A DNA stretch of 64,000 nt from Cerioporus squamosus (Eukaryota > Basidiomycota > Agaricomycetes > Polyporales > Polyporaceae): NCBI GenBank assembly GCA_022592435.1, contig JABYQS010000060.1:1-64000 (forward strand). Direction: 5' to 3'. Below the pieces are notes generated by a model that saw only the letters and a list, made by a program, of their open reading frames with translations, did not search any database and had not been told where the DNA came from. Positions within the stretch are counted from its first letter, which is position 1, and every line of letters begins with the position of its first letter. The position numbers were made by a program, and so were the translations under genes. Positions 23,639 through 35,412 of the stretch are shown piece by piece.

Positions 23639-26600
23639 TGCCGGCGGTATCGAGGTCCAGAGGAGGGGTACATAGTATGCTTAAACCCTCTCGCGGCCCG
23701 CCGAGGTGAGTGCGAGCATCGTCCAGGACGCGCATGATCCTCGCTAGGCGGTCGTCATCACGCCTGCATCGCGGCGGGCCCGTCTCATGATCACCGCGGA
23801 CGTATTCCGGAGCTATTGGATGCACCGGGCGAAGGCGGCTGCAGCATGGCAGCAGCCCGCTAGAAGCTCGCCGGTACCGAGGGACAGGGGAAAAGGCTGT
23901 CGATACGTCCGCGACGCTTCGCACACTGTACATGGGCGTCGGGTGCTGCTCTTGTGCGCGGTCCGCCGCTGCCGCGATGAATACTTGTCCGCACCGACGT
24001 ACGCTGACGGTGACCGTCCCTTGACCGTGTGCCGCGGTCATGGCGACGCACCTGACGGAAAGTGCAGAGGATCAGCGAGAGGTCTGCGACAAAAACCCGG
24101 ACGTGGGAAGGCCGGAGGGTATGAGGGGGTAAAGTCTGGAAAAGCGTCACGCAGGCCGGCGGCGGTTGCCAGGCTGGAATATCAGCTGCGTTGGGCGCTA
24201 TCGGGCATACTCCTCCGGTAAGTCCGTCGAACGGTGCCTTGCAGGTAGTTATACTCTACGTGAGGAGGCGAGGGCCTGGGGTCGAATGGTTGGAGATACG
24301 CACGTAGTGAACTCGAAGATCATCCTGCATGTGCTGGGATGTTACTCACATAATCGGTCAGCTGGCTGCCCAGCTGAAACGGCGGTCAATCACTTGAGAT
24401 TCCTCCTGTCGTGAAGTCCTCGCAGCCTTGACAATGAAAACACCGAGGGACATGGATTGTCGCCGAACCACTGCCTGCAGCTGGAGCGATTGCGATGCGA
24501 CGGCTCTGCTCGGGTGCAAAGGGCTGCAGTCGCCTCGTCCTCGGTGAATATTCCTCCTCCCTCCTCGTTCGTCTCTCGTGTCTCCTGCTGCGCAGCGGCG
24601 AGCAGGGGCCCATGGCTACCGGACGGAGCAACGTCGCAGAATTCTATCTTCGTCAGACCTCGGCCTTACGATACTCTAACTTTGCCCAAGTCTAGTGGAG
24701 TGAGGGCGTTGTTTCGTATCATGGATCCGAGTCTACACTTCAGCGTAGCTACACGAGGAGGTATTGACAGGACTTACGAGTTTCGGAATGAGTCTGAGTC
24801 GTGTCGTCCTTGCAAACTCGAAAGGAAACAGGGCAGTCGTGTTCGGCCTTTTGACACAGCGTGCTCGGGACTCGGGACGCCGCAAACGTAAGGCATGTCC
24901 ACCGGCGTCTTGTCTGGACGGCGAGCTCCTCCAAAGGCAACGCGCACTCCCACCGTGTCGCTTGCGGCTCACGTCACGGTCCCTGTGCAGCGGGGCGGCG
25001 CGAAGGCGGCGAGCGTGCAAGGCATGCGTGCGCGTGCTGCGGCACCGGCGGACGGCTCGCCGCCATCGAGTTGGACGTCCGCTGCGCTCCCGTCACTACT
25101 GATGTCAGCATCCTCGGTGTGATCGTCACTACTCACAAGGCAGTTCCAGTACGTGCGCACGTATATAAGTAGCTATGGGCATGCAGCGAGGTGAGCGAGC
25201 CAGTCTGTCGTGACACACTAGGGACTGGGCGCGAACGCGGCTCGGCGTGAGACACCCCGGTTGTGCGTCGAACGTCGACGCTCGATGGGGGCCCGGAGGA
25301 CGCGGCATGCGTCGGTGCTTTTCGCGTGCACGTCAGGTCAGGGGCGGCGGGTCCAATAGAGTAGCCACTGAGTGCTCAGTATACCGAGCCAGGGCCGCGA
25401 AACGTCCAAGTAACGTCACGCCACGCGGGTTGCCATGGGGACCCCGCGGACGCAAAGAGGCAAGGCTGCAGACGAGTACGTACGCGGGGGCACGAGGTGA
25501 CGAGACGGCGTCACGGTCCGGGTACATTATATGCTGCTGCATGAGCGGCGAGCGTACGACTTACTTACCAGGAGCCGCAGCCTGCAGGTGACGAGGACAG
25601 CGACTCGGACAGTGCCTGGGCGACCGTGATGTGTGCACGTCCAGACCGCCAGATGGCCCGGGATCGTAGAATGGCGAGCCACGCGCGACGACGGAGGCCG
25701 GGTGAGACACGGCCGGGCTTCGCAGCTGCAGCTGGGCACTGGGCTCGAGCGGCGAGCTTCGACGAGCTGCAGGGCGCCGCTTGAGCACGCGTCACGCAGG
25801 TTCGGACGGTTCCCGAGTACAATTACGACCGAATCGGAGAGTCATGCAGCCGGCCGCTCCGAGTCAGAGAGGGCGCGGAGGAGGACGCTCGTCGCTCGGG
25901 GGTAGTAGTGGGCTTATTTGGGCGAAAGCGGCGAGCCGGGGCGTGATGAAGCTTGTTCTGAGACTTGACTCTGGCACTGGCAGATACGTAACAGCGCGGT
26001 GAACTGACTGGACGTACGCTACAGGGCAGTGGACCCTCCCGGTTCCGGGAAATGAGACCTATGAGGACTGAGGACGGGTACAAGGATCACGGTCGCGTCG
26101 TATCCCCGGCTCTGATCACTACGCATGAACGTATGTTCAGCATCCGTGCCGCGGTCGGAAGTAGTACATGATGCATACCTGCTATCACGATGCGCGTCGG
26201 ATTGCACTTGAAGTCAAAACTCAGTACTGAGCCCGTGCATAGGTGATTTCTTGGGTACCACCAGCGATTCTAGAGGAGATGCCACGCACGATTGTGCAGC
26301 TAGCTTGCTTCAGCATCCGGATGCTTGAGCAGGCGGCCAACTGAGGGACGGTCGCGCTCGTCGCTCCGGTGCTCCGGCCGAAGAAGACAGCAGCAGCTGG
26401 CGGATTTCCGGGCAGAAGGAATGGACGCGTTCCCACGAGGAACAGAGCAAGCGGCGAGGGCCGTATGTCGGCGGGGTTCCATCCAAGTCATACGCCATAT
26501 CCTGCGTTCTAGAAGAGCAGCGCTATCGGCCGTGGAGTGTTCTACCGACGTGGGAGCATGCGTGCGAAGAGCTGCCCGTGCGCGGCCATGCGAGTCGCGA

Positions 26601-27028
26601 GACGAGGAGCTCGAGGAGAAGACTGGAGAAGAGGGCAGCAGCAGCGACGGTAGGCAGACTCCGACAGGCGTTGTGGATGGATCATGGATCGGCCGCGGTG
26701 AGAGGGAGAGAGAGCTGTGCTGGAGGAGGACGTTCTGATGTTTTGCTTCTTGCACCGGATCATCGCCCGCTCCGAGTCCGTCGCGTGCGCCTGGGGGGTT
26801 GCCTATTGCAGGACGGAGGTGGACGTCCCTCATTCGCACTCGTCCAGCCACCGCCTGAGCCAGCCACACGCTCCCGTTCCTTGTCGCCTTCCAGAACCCG
26901 TCGCCTGCCTTGGCCTGCCTTCTCACACTTGACTTTTTCCGCCAGAGAGCGCCAGGCTGTCACATACCGCCCTCATTCATTCCGCCTCTCCCTGCCCCTG
27001 CCCCTCCTTCCCCCGACCGTCCTCGGCC
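23639..27028. other. 3.4 kb intergenic region
   Basis: Upstream of both the lyase (minus) and the G-alpha gene (plus). GC-rich, with many overlapping long frames on both strands that show no family resemblance and contradict each other. The last 100 bases before 27029 are strongly CT-rich, like a promoter leader. No RNA gene seen. Confidence 0.45.
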
Positions 27029-30000
27029 ATGGCCCCCGCCCACAAGCCCCCGCCCGTCCACAGGGCCTACTACCCCTCCATCCTCTCCGACCAGGACCCC
27101 CTCGCCGCCGCCCTCCAGCCCCCGCCAAACGAGACGCCCCAGCAGCGCGAACAGAGACTGAAGGCAGAGGAGGACGCGAGGAAGCGCAGCGAGAACATCG
27201 ACCGCATGCTCCGCCACGACGACAAGCGCAACCGCAGACGCAAGCAGGTCAAGGTCCTCCTCCTCGGCCAGAGCGAGAGCGGAAAGAGCACGACCCTCAA
27301 ACGTGAGTCTTCCCCGCTCTTATGTGCCCCCGCTTGAGTGCATGTATCGCCGCGTCCCACGCCCCGCGTTTGCGCGCGGATATCCGTCCCTTGCGTCCCC
27401 CCTATCGTCCGTTGCATCCGAGGACGCGTGTGTCCCGCCCGTACAAGGTTCCCGCAGACAGCGACAACTCGACAGAGGTAAGCGCGTCTGCTCCCTTGAC
27501 ACGTAGCTCTCCCTGTGCAGGCCTTCTTACATGTCACATACACAGCCAGACGTCCTTGATTGCTCTTCCTCCTCACGGCAGATCGGAGGCGCCCCTAAGC
27601 GCCCACTGTCGATCGCACCAAGGCAGGGCAGTATGCCAAACCCCACAGTCTGTCGTGGGGTTTGCATCCGTGAAGCTTCGATGGGTCTTGTACACGCAAT
27701 CCGTGATGTCAAGCTCTTCGTCTGCTCAGACCATGTCGTCCAGTACCGTCGTTTGTGGTTGACCGCACACTGTATCTGGGACATCTCTATCTTCACCGCC
27801 TTTTGACAGACCACAGGCCCGCTGCTGGGTGTGGTACCGCCGATACTGCCCCACGCTGTGTCTTGCTGCGTCGACGCGTCGCTCACCGTTCTATTTTTCC
27901 ACCAGAGTTCCAGCTGCTGCATACGCCCGCCGCCTTCCACAAGGAACGCATAGCATGGCGCTTCGTTATCTACCTCAATCTCGTCCGCTCCATCCGTCGG
28001 TACGTCGGTCTTCATCGCACGGCAGGTTCCCGGTCGCTGCGGCCGACGTCTGACCTTCTGGCTCCCGCACATGCAGCATCCTCGAGGCGATCGCGCCAGA
28101 GGACAACGCGATTCCCGAGGAGGAAGAGTTCGGCGACTCGACGGAGACGGCGTCGATCATCATCAGCGGCGGCGACCGCCCCTCGTCGTCGCTCGCTGGC
28201 TCGCAGCCCAACTACGAGTCGTACCGCCGCCGACTCGCACCGCTGATGGACCTCGAACAACGCCTGATCAACGTCCTCTCCGACCCCGAGGAGGAGGGCG
28301 AGAAGGAAGCGACGCACCTGCCCGAGGGCTACAGCTCCTTCACCTACGGCTCCTCCCTCGCCTCGCCCTCGACCGCCTCCCCCCTCGGCCACGCACCCGG
28401 ACGCCCGCCCCCGATCACCATCCCCTCGTCTTCCGCTCCCGGGGCGTCCTCGTCGTCGTCCTCGTCGTCGCACCCGTCGGTATACGGGGCGGGGCCGACG
28501 TCGCCGCGCTCGCCCACGTCGCCGGCGGTGTCGGTGGTGAGCAACAGCACGCACGAGCTCGCGATCCGGACGGGGTCGAACTGGAAGAAGCACTTCGCTC
28601 TGGGCAAGATCCAGAGCCCGAAGAGCGCGCACTCGGGCGAGCTCGAGGGCTGGTGGGAGGACCCGACGGACCCCGTGCACACGCTGAACCGGTGCGCGCC
28701 CGTCATGACCGAGCTCTGGCGCGACCCGAAGGTGCACCAGCGGCTGGCGGAGCGGCGGATACGGCTCGAGGAGAGCAGCGGCTTGTGAGTGTTTCCTCCT
28801 TCGCCTGGACTTGGCGGATGTGCGTGCCTGGGCCTGCTGCTCCTGCGCTGTTCGCTGGCTCGGCGACGGGCGAGAGGTGGAGCGAGTTCCGGAGCGGACA
28901 GTGCAGACTGTGAACAGCGAACGGTGGTGCTGACATGCGGTTTACGGACAGCTATTTGGACGAGATCGATCGAATAACGGCCAAGATGTACTTCCCGACT
29001 GATGGTTAGTCCCCCTCCCGCCGCTCCGCTCGGATCGGAGGCTGCTTCTTCCTCCGAGAGGACCGGCTGCTGATGCCCTGTCCTTTCCCTCTCTCCGTCC
29101 GTTCGGTAGATGACGTTCTGAAGGCGCGGCTAAAGACGACGGGGGTCGTCGAGCACCGATTTACGCTGGCGAAGAACAGCGAGTTCCGCGGCGTGGAGTG
29201 GGTCATCTTCGACGTCGGGGGTGCGCGCAACCAGCGGCAGGCGTGGGCACCGTACTTTGACGATGGTGCGTCTGGGACTTGTGGCTGTCCTGGCTGGCGG
29301 ATTGGAACACGCGACTGACCGTGGATGGGGGTGGGGGTTGCACAGTGAACGCTATCATATTCCTCGCGCCCATCAGCGCATTTGACCAGCAGCTTGCTGA
29401 GGTACGGCGGGCAGTCTTTTTCTCGCGGCCTTGACATTGAGAATTACTTTGCGCGTTTGCTGACAGGACCCGCGGGTGAACCGCCTGGAGGACTCGTTCC
29501 AGCTCTGGAAGTCTGTGATCGAGAGCAAGCTGCTCGCGCACGTGAACATCGTGCTGTTCCTGAACAAGTGCGACCTGCTGAAGAAGAAGCTCGAGAGCGG
29601 CGTGCGGCTGTGCCACCACATGCCGTCGTACAACCGGCCGAACGACTACGAGACGGTCTCACAGTGTGCGTGCTTCCGACTTTTGCTCCGTGGGATGGTC
29701 GGACGAGGACAAACACGCTGACAGCAGATGATGTGCAGATTTCCGCAACCGATTTGGCGCGATGCACCAGTCGCTGACTCCGAACAAGACGAGGGAACTT
29801 TTCAGTATGTAGTTTGGTCTGTCTCATCGTCATAGTGCGGCGTGGCTGACACTCATTTCTGCAGTACATCTGACATCTGTCACCGATACCCGGAAGACGC
29901 ATATGATAATATCCAACGGTGCGTCTCGCTGCGCGACGGCGAGCAGACCTGGTGCGGTGCTGACCCGCGTTTCCTTCTCCCTTCCTCTCCTCCGGGACCT

Positions 30001-30055
30001 AACAGTGCGGGACATTATCCTGACGGCGAATCTGAAGTCGTCCTCGCTGATGTGA
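27029..30055 (+). CDS. atypical G-protein alpha subunit with long insertion
   Basis: Ten exons: 27029-27302, 27906-27999, 28077-28784, 28952-29004, 29110-29265, 29346-29401, 29467-29665, 29739-29804, 29865-29918 and 30006-30055, in phase, 569 aa. Canonical G-alpha proteins are about 350 aa. Nucleotide motifs: P-loop GQSESGKST (about 80-88), switch I RLKTTGV with the arginine finger (about 383), switch II DVGGAR (about 411), NKCD in FLNKCDLL, and TSVTDT near the C-terminus. The extra length is mostly a Ser/Pro-rich stretch within the helical domain (exon 3). The N-terminus (MAPAHK) lacks the MGxxx(S/C) lipidation signal. The switch II Gln needed for GTP hydrolysis is Ala. Such divergent G-alpha paralogs are known to be expanded in Agaricomycetes. 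Signalling partners are not inferable. Confidence 0.9.
27633..27667 (+). other. stable hairpin inside the long G-alpha intron
   Basis: A 13-bp stem, ATGC(c)AAACCCCAC paired with GTGGGGTTTGCAT, one bulged base and an 8-nt loop. It lies in the middle of the 603-nt first intron (27303-27905). No box C/D or clear H/ACA pattern was verified, so it is listed as structure only. Confidence 0.5.
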
Positions 30056-32274
30056 CGTGACGCAAACGTGGACATGCACTCGACGCGCGCCGTGCTTCTT
30101 CTAAATATCTTGAGTGGGATAGGGAAACCCTGCGAAGGGGTGTATAATACCATCATCATGTACGTGTGTCATTTAACGGACTGGCCCCTCTCATTTCATC
30201 CCCCCGCCCTCTATAACTCCCCGCGTCACATACGTACGCCTCCTGTTGTAAATTGCAACCTGGTTGGACCCCTCCTTGGATGGTTCACGCGTTCCTCCGG
30301 GCCTTCCTGCCTTCTCGGCTTCGGGTGTTCGCATTGTTCCGCCCGAGCGGACGTCTCCATTCATATCCACTGCTATCACCCCCCACGCGCGTGTCCGAGT
30401 CGGAAGCCGGGCTGGCTGTTCACACCCCCTCTCCACTCTCCACTCTCCCCTCTTCCTCTTCTCCCTTCCCCCTTCTACTTGCTGGATCTCTCCGGTCTTC
30501 TCTTGAATTCGGTCTCGCATCTTGCCGCTCGTCCGGCTGACGTGACTGACTGACACACACCTCCGTCAGGACCGCAGCGCTGCCATTATCACCAAACGAC
30601 ACGACGCACACCTCACGCCCGAAACCTGCAACCTGCAACGTGAAACTTGTACTCTAGAGCAATCCTCCGTAGTCTCCCTAGCGCACCCAGTCCCCAGCCC
30701 CGTCCGCGCCCTCTGGGCTCACCCTCCTTGTGCATATCCCCTGTGTTCGTATTCGTACACCCATGTCGTGCTTTGACGACCGTCGATGATATATGATATC
30801 TCGCGCCTCGCATGACGCATCTTGCCGTACCCGTGTCCGTTCGTATCCTCACTTGCTATATCCATATCCATATCCATATCCGGCCCCCCTCCCGACCTCG
30901 ACTTAGCCTGGATCCGCTCCTTCGTTCGCTGCTGCTCATGTTCCTGACGTTACGTGCCTACCTCTGCTGCTGTTCCTGCTCCTGCCTCCAAACTTTGCCT
31001 GCGTCACGGTTCTGACTCCACATACGAATATAGTACCACTCTTCTTACTCGCTGCTTGCTGCCTTGAACGACGCTACTCAGTGCCACTGCGATGCATATT
31101 AGTACATAATGACATTCGTTCGTTCGATCTGCGCTGCCCGCGGGAGGAGAGTCGCAAGGCCCTAGCTACCTCAGGGGGCCAATCGTCAATTGGTGGGTTA
31201 TGGGTAGACTGACCGACACCGCAGACCGACGGGCGGAGGACATGGCAGACGCGACATACGCAGCGCTGAGTGCGCGCGCGGGACCCTCACACAGATGCGG
31301 CTCGCTTCCGATCGCTTCAGTTGCCGTAGGTTGGCTTACCATGCGAACTGTCACCCTATCATGCATACATACAACAAGTGATCGTGTACTTGCCGTATAC
31401 GTGTGATGGGGCCGTTTGATCTGAGATGTGGGGTGTGTCCTTCGCGACATGCTGTGCAGCATTTGTGGATCCCCGGAGTGTGAACCTCAGTCGAATGAGG
31501 ACTGAGTATTGCTTCCACTCAAGTGTCGACTGTGCTAACCAAGCTGCGATCCATCCGTCTGTTCTCGAGCCGCGGGATGCTCAGTGCTCAGCCAGGAGGA
31601 CCATATTTGGCAAGTTGGCAAGTGCAGACGGGTGTTTCGACGAATGCATATACTCGGCCGTCAGGGCATCGGCATCATCCGCCGGCACGAGAGACACTGC
31701 CAGAGAGGCGTTAGGCTCGACGTGGTATGGGTACAATGATTGTCGAGAACATTGAATGTTGTCCTGGAGGTGCAGTGAGACTCGGGTCAGATTGGCGATA
31801 GTGGCAAAGCGTCTATCTTATCTCTGTCGTCTCCTTGCTGGTGATTGGACGGTGGAGAGCAACTTGGCAGTTACTGTCACCGCCCTGTCGTCGAGCTACC
31901 GTCTGCTTCTCATGTCTGCCACTTTTTCCGCAATGAACATATCGTCTGCCATCATGCAAAATGCTCGGGACGTGCTCATGACTCGCAAATGTACAAAGAC
32001 AACTGGGGATGTCTGTATCCATCTGCAATCAAGGAATAGCGATGCGGCCAACAGTGGTGTGCATTCCCGTGCGTCGTGAACGATCACTTGCTGCAACGGC
32101 CTCCTCGACGACCATCAGCCCCGCGTTCGCACCCAACGGAGCGGGTCGCCCATAATATCAGGACGCGTGCCGTGGTCTCCGTTCCGACATGCACCCTGCT
32201 CCCCGCCCGTAGCAGCGTGCTAGTCCCCCTTTCTCCCTTTCTCGTTCGTTCGTTCTTTTCACGACTTTACGGGC
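30056..32274. other. 2.2 kb intergenic region with a short microsatellite
   Basis: 3' flank of the G-alpha gene and 5' flank of the Ser/Thr-rich membrane protein gene. It has a TATCCA tandem (about four units, 30857-30881) and CT-rich tracts at 30425-30490 and 32220-32260. No supported gene. Confidence 0.45.
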
Positions 32275-34910
32275 ATGGCTCCCCTGGTCCGGGCATTCGC
32301 GTTGAAGCGCGAGGACGCGGCTTCTTCTTCAGGTGGTGAGTACCAGCATCTCTAGCTCGGGTGGCGACGCGCGCAGCTGACGAGCGTATCTATATAGCGT
32401 CCCAAACCCGTCTCGCTACGCTCGTTAAGCGGGGATACTGAGTCCACATTTCTGTATGCAGCGCAGGCTAGCACTGCAGCTTCTTCCTCTGTTACGACTT
32501 CCCCTTCGTCCGCAAGTGCTGCTTCCTCAGCAACCCCCTCCACCTCAGACAGTAAGCCATCCAGTTCTGAGGCACCTTCTCCTGCATCGGCTTCCTCGGC
32601 TGCTCCTACCTCAAGTAAGGCGGAAAGTACTTCAGTGTCGCTTTCGACGTCGAGTGCGCCGAGCAGGACCGAGGCCCCTTCGTCGTCGTCTGCCGCGCCG
32701 AGCACTACGGATGCACCTTCCTCTTCAGCATCTTCAATCACTTCGGCAAAGCCGGTCACAAACGCTGCTTCCTCACCTTCGTCCTCAGTTGTAGTCCCTA
32801 CCGCGGTCATAGTGTCTGAATCAACGTCTGCAGCTCCGTCAACATCCGCCACACCTTCGGCGTCCACTGCGGTCCCTTCGACGTCTGCTACTCCGTCGTC
32901 TTCCAAGGCTCCAGCTTCGTCCTCCTCTGCCGGTCTCATCCCGACCGCGATCGTCGGGCCCGGAGACGGAGATGATGGTAGCAGCAGCAGTGCGTGTTTG
33001 TCAATCTCCTTTTCGTGACTTCCCGAATTCATGTACGGAACCTGCGCTTCTTTTCCCGCCACAGCCTCTTCGGCTCCTGCTTCCACCTCTGAATCCCCCA
33101 AGCCGTCTTCTGCGGCACCTTCTTCCTCCGGCAAGTCTCCCGCATCGCCCGCTCCTTCAAGTTCCAGCTCGAGCGCGATACCCACCGCGTCTCCGTCTGC
33201 CACGAGCGGCGGCTTGATCCCTACTGCCATCGTGTACGTTCATCGTCTTCTTCGGGTGAATGCAGGGGCTCTGATCCTCGTACAGCGGCCCCGGGGACTC
33301 CTCTGGATCTGAGAGCGGCACGAAGTCGGTATCGCCGACGGGCAGCAAGACCGACGGTGCGGATCCAACTCCTACTGGGAATAAGACGGCCGCGGCGGAC
33401 CCAACTCCCACGGGGAGCAAGTCCGGTGCATCCAGTACTCCGGCTGCTTCTGGCTCTGGCTCGCCCGCTGGCACCAGTGGCGCTGCAACGACGATTCCTA
33501 CCACAGGCAACGGCGGCAGTGCAGTCAGCGGTACCAAAACGGGGAACACAGGTTCGGGCTCAGGTAACAACTCGGGCACTGGGAACGACAACGGCAACGG
33601 AAACCAGGGAACTGGTAACACGGGGGCGAACGGGAGCACTGGAGAAACTGGGAGCATTGGCAACGAGAACACGACGGCTGGGAGCAACGATGCCGGCACA
33701 ACTGGTAGCGATAGTGGAACGACTGCAAATAACGCTGCCAGCAGCGGCAGCGGCACAGACGGACAGACGGCAGCAGGTGCTCAGCCCTCGGGCTCCAACA
33801 ACATAGCAGGCTCCGACGCCAATGCGACACCAACAGCGTCTGGTGGTGCGACCCCGAGGTGAATGCGCTCTGTCTGCGCCTGCCGCCCCGTGTTGACGAG
33901 CCTGCCTCAGCATCACTAACGTTCAGAAGGCCGCGGCTCAGTCAGCAGCGGATAATGCACCGCAGACTGCGCCCGTGACGACGACGTTCACGAGCTTGTC
34001 GACGTTCAGCACTGCGATCTCTACCATCGCCTCCGACGGTAAGACGTCAACGGTTATCGAGGTCCGCACGAGCACGGGCGTGTTCACGTCGACGTCGTTC
34101 CCCACTGCCAGCGTCGTGTCCTCTACCGCATCGTACGTGTCTTGTCCATTGCACAGCATCCGTTTCTGACGGCTCGCTGCAGAAAGAAGAGCTCACCGGC
34201 AATGGGCGGGATCATCGGCGGCGTGCTAGGAGGCCTCATAGTCCTCGCCGCCCTCGTCTTCCTCTTCTTCCGTGTCCGCGCCCGGCGGCGCGCCGCCGCA
34301 CGCGGACCGTTCATGGGCGGCGGCATCTCCTACGACAACTACGTGGCGCGCTCGCCGTCGATCGTCCCGGACTCGCCGCATTTCAGCATCAACTCCGCGA
34401 TCGGGGCCCCCGTGGCCCCCGCGCCGAACATGGCGTTCGTCGGCGCGCCGGGCGCGGTGAGCAGGAGCGAGATGTTCCCGAGCTATCTCTCGACGTCGTC
34501 TGCCAGCGGGATGCCGATCAGCCCTGTGCCGAGCGACACGTCGGCATTTGGTGCGGCCGGGCCTCAGCCGTACATGCGCGAGACGATCGTGAGCACCGCG
34601 GCGTCGAGCACGGTCGTCGAGGGCGCAGGGAAGGGGCACTCGAGCCTCAGCGCGGATGCGATTTTGGATCCGTTCGTGGACCCCGTGCCATCTGTGGCCG
34701 CGAAGGACGCGAATCCGTTCGCGGACCCGGAGAGACTCGCGCCTGCTCCTGCACCCGCACCCGCACCCGCACCCGCACCCGCAAGCCAGAGGTTGTCTGT
34801 GGCCTCTGGGATCTCCACTTTCTCCGCTGATGTCCAGGTGAGTGATGATCTATCGTGGTGTGTGGGCCGGTACTCACGCAAGCCGTTTCCAGCCGGGCGA
34901 GGCTATGTGA
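32275..34910 (+). CDS. Ser/Thr-rich single-pass membrane protein, mucin/sensor-like
   Basis: Eight exons: 32275-32335, 32398-32423, 32467-32989, 33065-33233, 33286-33858, 33911-34132, 34183-34837 and 34893-34910, in phase, 748 aa. Residues about 30-300 are almost pure Ser/Thr/Ala/Pro. About 300-520 are Gly/Asn/Ser/Thr-rich repeats (GTGNDNGNGNQ). Then come a Ser/Thr stalk (TTTFTSLSTFSTAIST), one transmembrane helix (GGIIGGVLGGLIVLAALVFLFF, about 531-553) with a basic stop-transfer RVRARRR, and a cytoplasmic tail of about 190 aa. The tail carries an NPF motif (ANPFADP) and seven AP repeats. The layout resembles fungal cell-wall sensors of the Mid2/Wsc kind or mucin-like proteins. No N-terminal signal peptide is evident ([14 protein letters not shown]), so an upstream exon may be missing. 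Intron 2 (GTTAAG donor, 43 nt) is the weakest junction. Confidence 0.75.
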
Positions 34911-35412
34911 TCTTGGGGAAGTAACGGGACATTGCGACTCATATACGGACGCTGTACAACTTGCTCGTAACTCATGCATTATTTGAGCGAGCGATCTCAC
35001 TCTCAACGTGCCCAGTCTGACCTCTCACGACGGTTTGCGTTGCATGGTCTCGCTTGTAGGACTATTGTTTCGAGGGACAATGTCTCTGGGAATACGCTCT
35101 CGTGGTTGATCCCTCGCAAGCTGATGACGCCAAGGAAATAATACCAGCACGGTTCTCTTCTCGCTCTCCGTAAGGGCACAGTAGGGCATACTTGTCCTCG
35201 CAGCGACGCGAGAGGCAAGGGCATCGGGAACGTGCGAGGTACAGAGCTGCTGCATAGTGGATTGGGACAAGAGAGGGAATATATGCAGAGTGTTATGGAT
35301 GCAGTTTGACAGCCTGAGCGCATTCTGCTATGTGACATTGACCGCAGACCACAGAGGCAGGTTTCTGACGAGCATACTGAAGTATAACAGGTCACCGCGG
35401 GGTCAATCGTTC
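34911..35412. other. convergent intergenic region
   Basis: 3' ends of the membrane protein (plus) and MFS copy A (minus) face each other. Nothing recognised. Confidence 0.4.

Noticed and set aside
26325..27306. Long Arg/Pro-rich plus-strand frames (137 and 242 aa) before the G-alpha gene
   Set aside because: Composition reflects GC- and CT-rich DNA. They overlap the G-alpha start in another frame and have no family resemblance.
33157..33756. Pro/Leu/Val-rich 199-aa minus frame with many hydrophobic residues
   Set aside because: Complement of the Gly/Ser/Thr/Asn repeats of the mucin-like protein. Apparent membrane segments are an artefact.
34741..34790. CCTGCACCCGCACCCGCA tandem as a CRISPR-like or regulatory repeat
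   Set aside because: It is the coding repeat for Ala-Pro in the membrane protein tail. No spacers, and this is a eukaryotic sequence.
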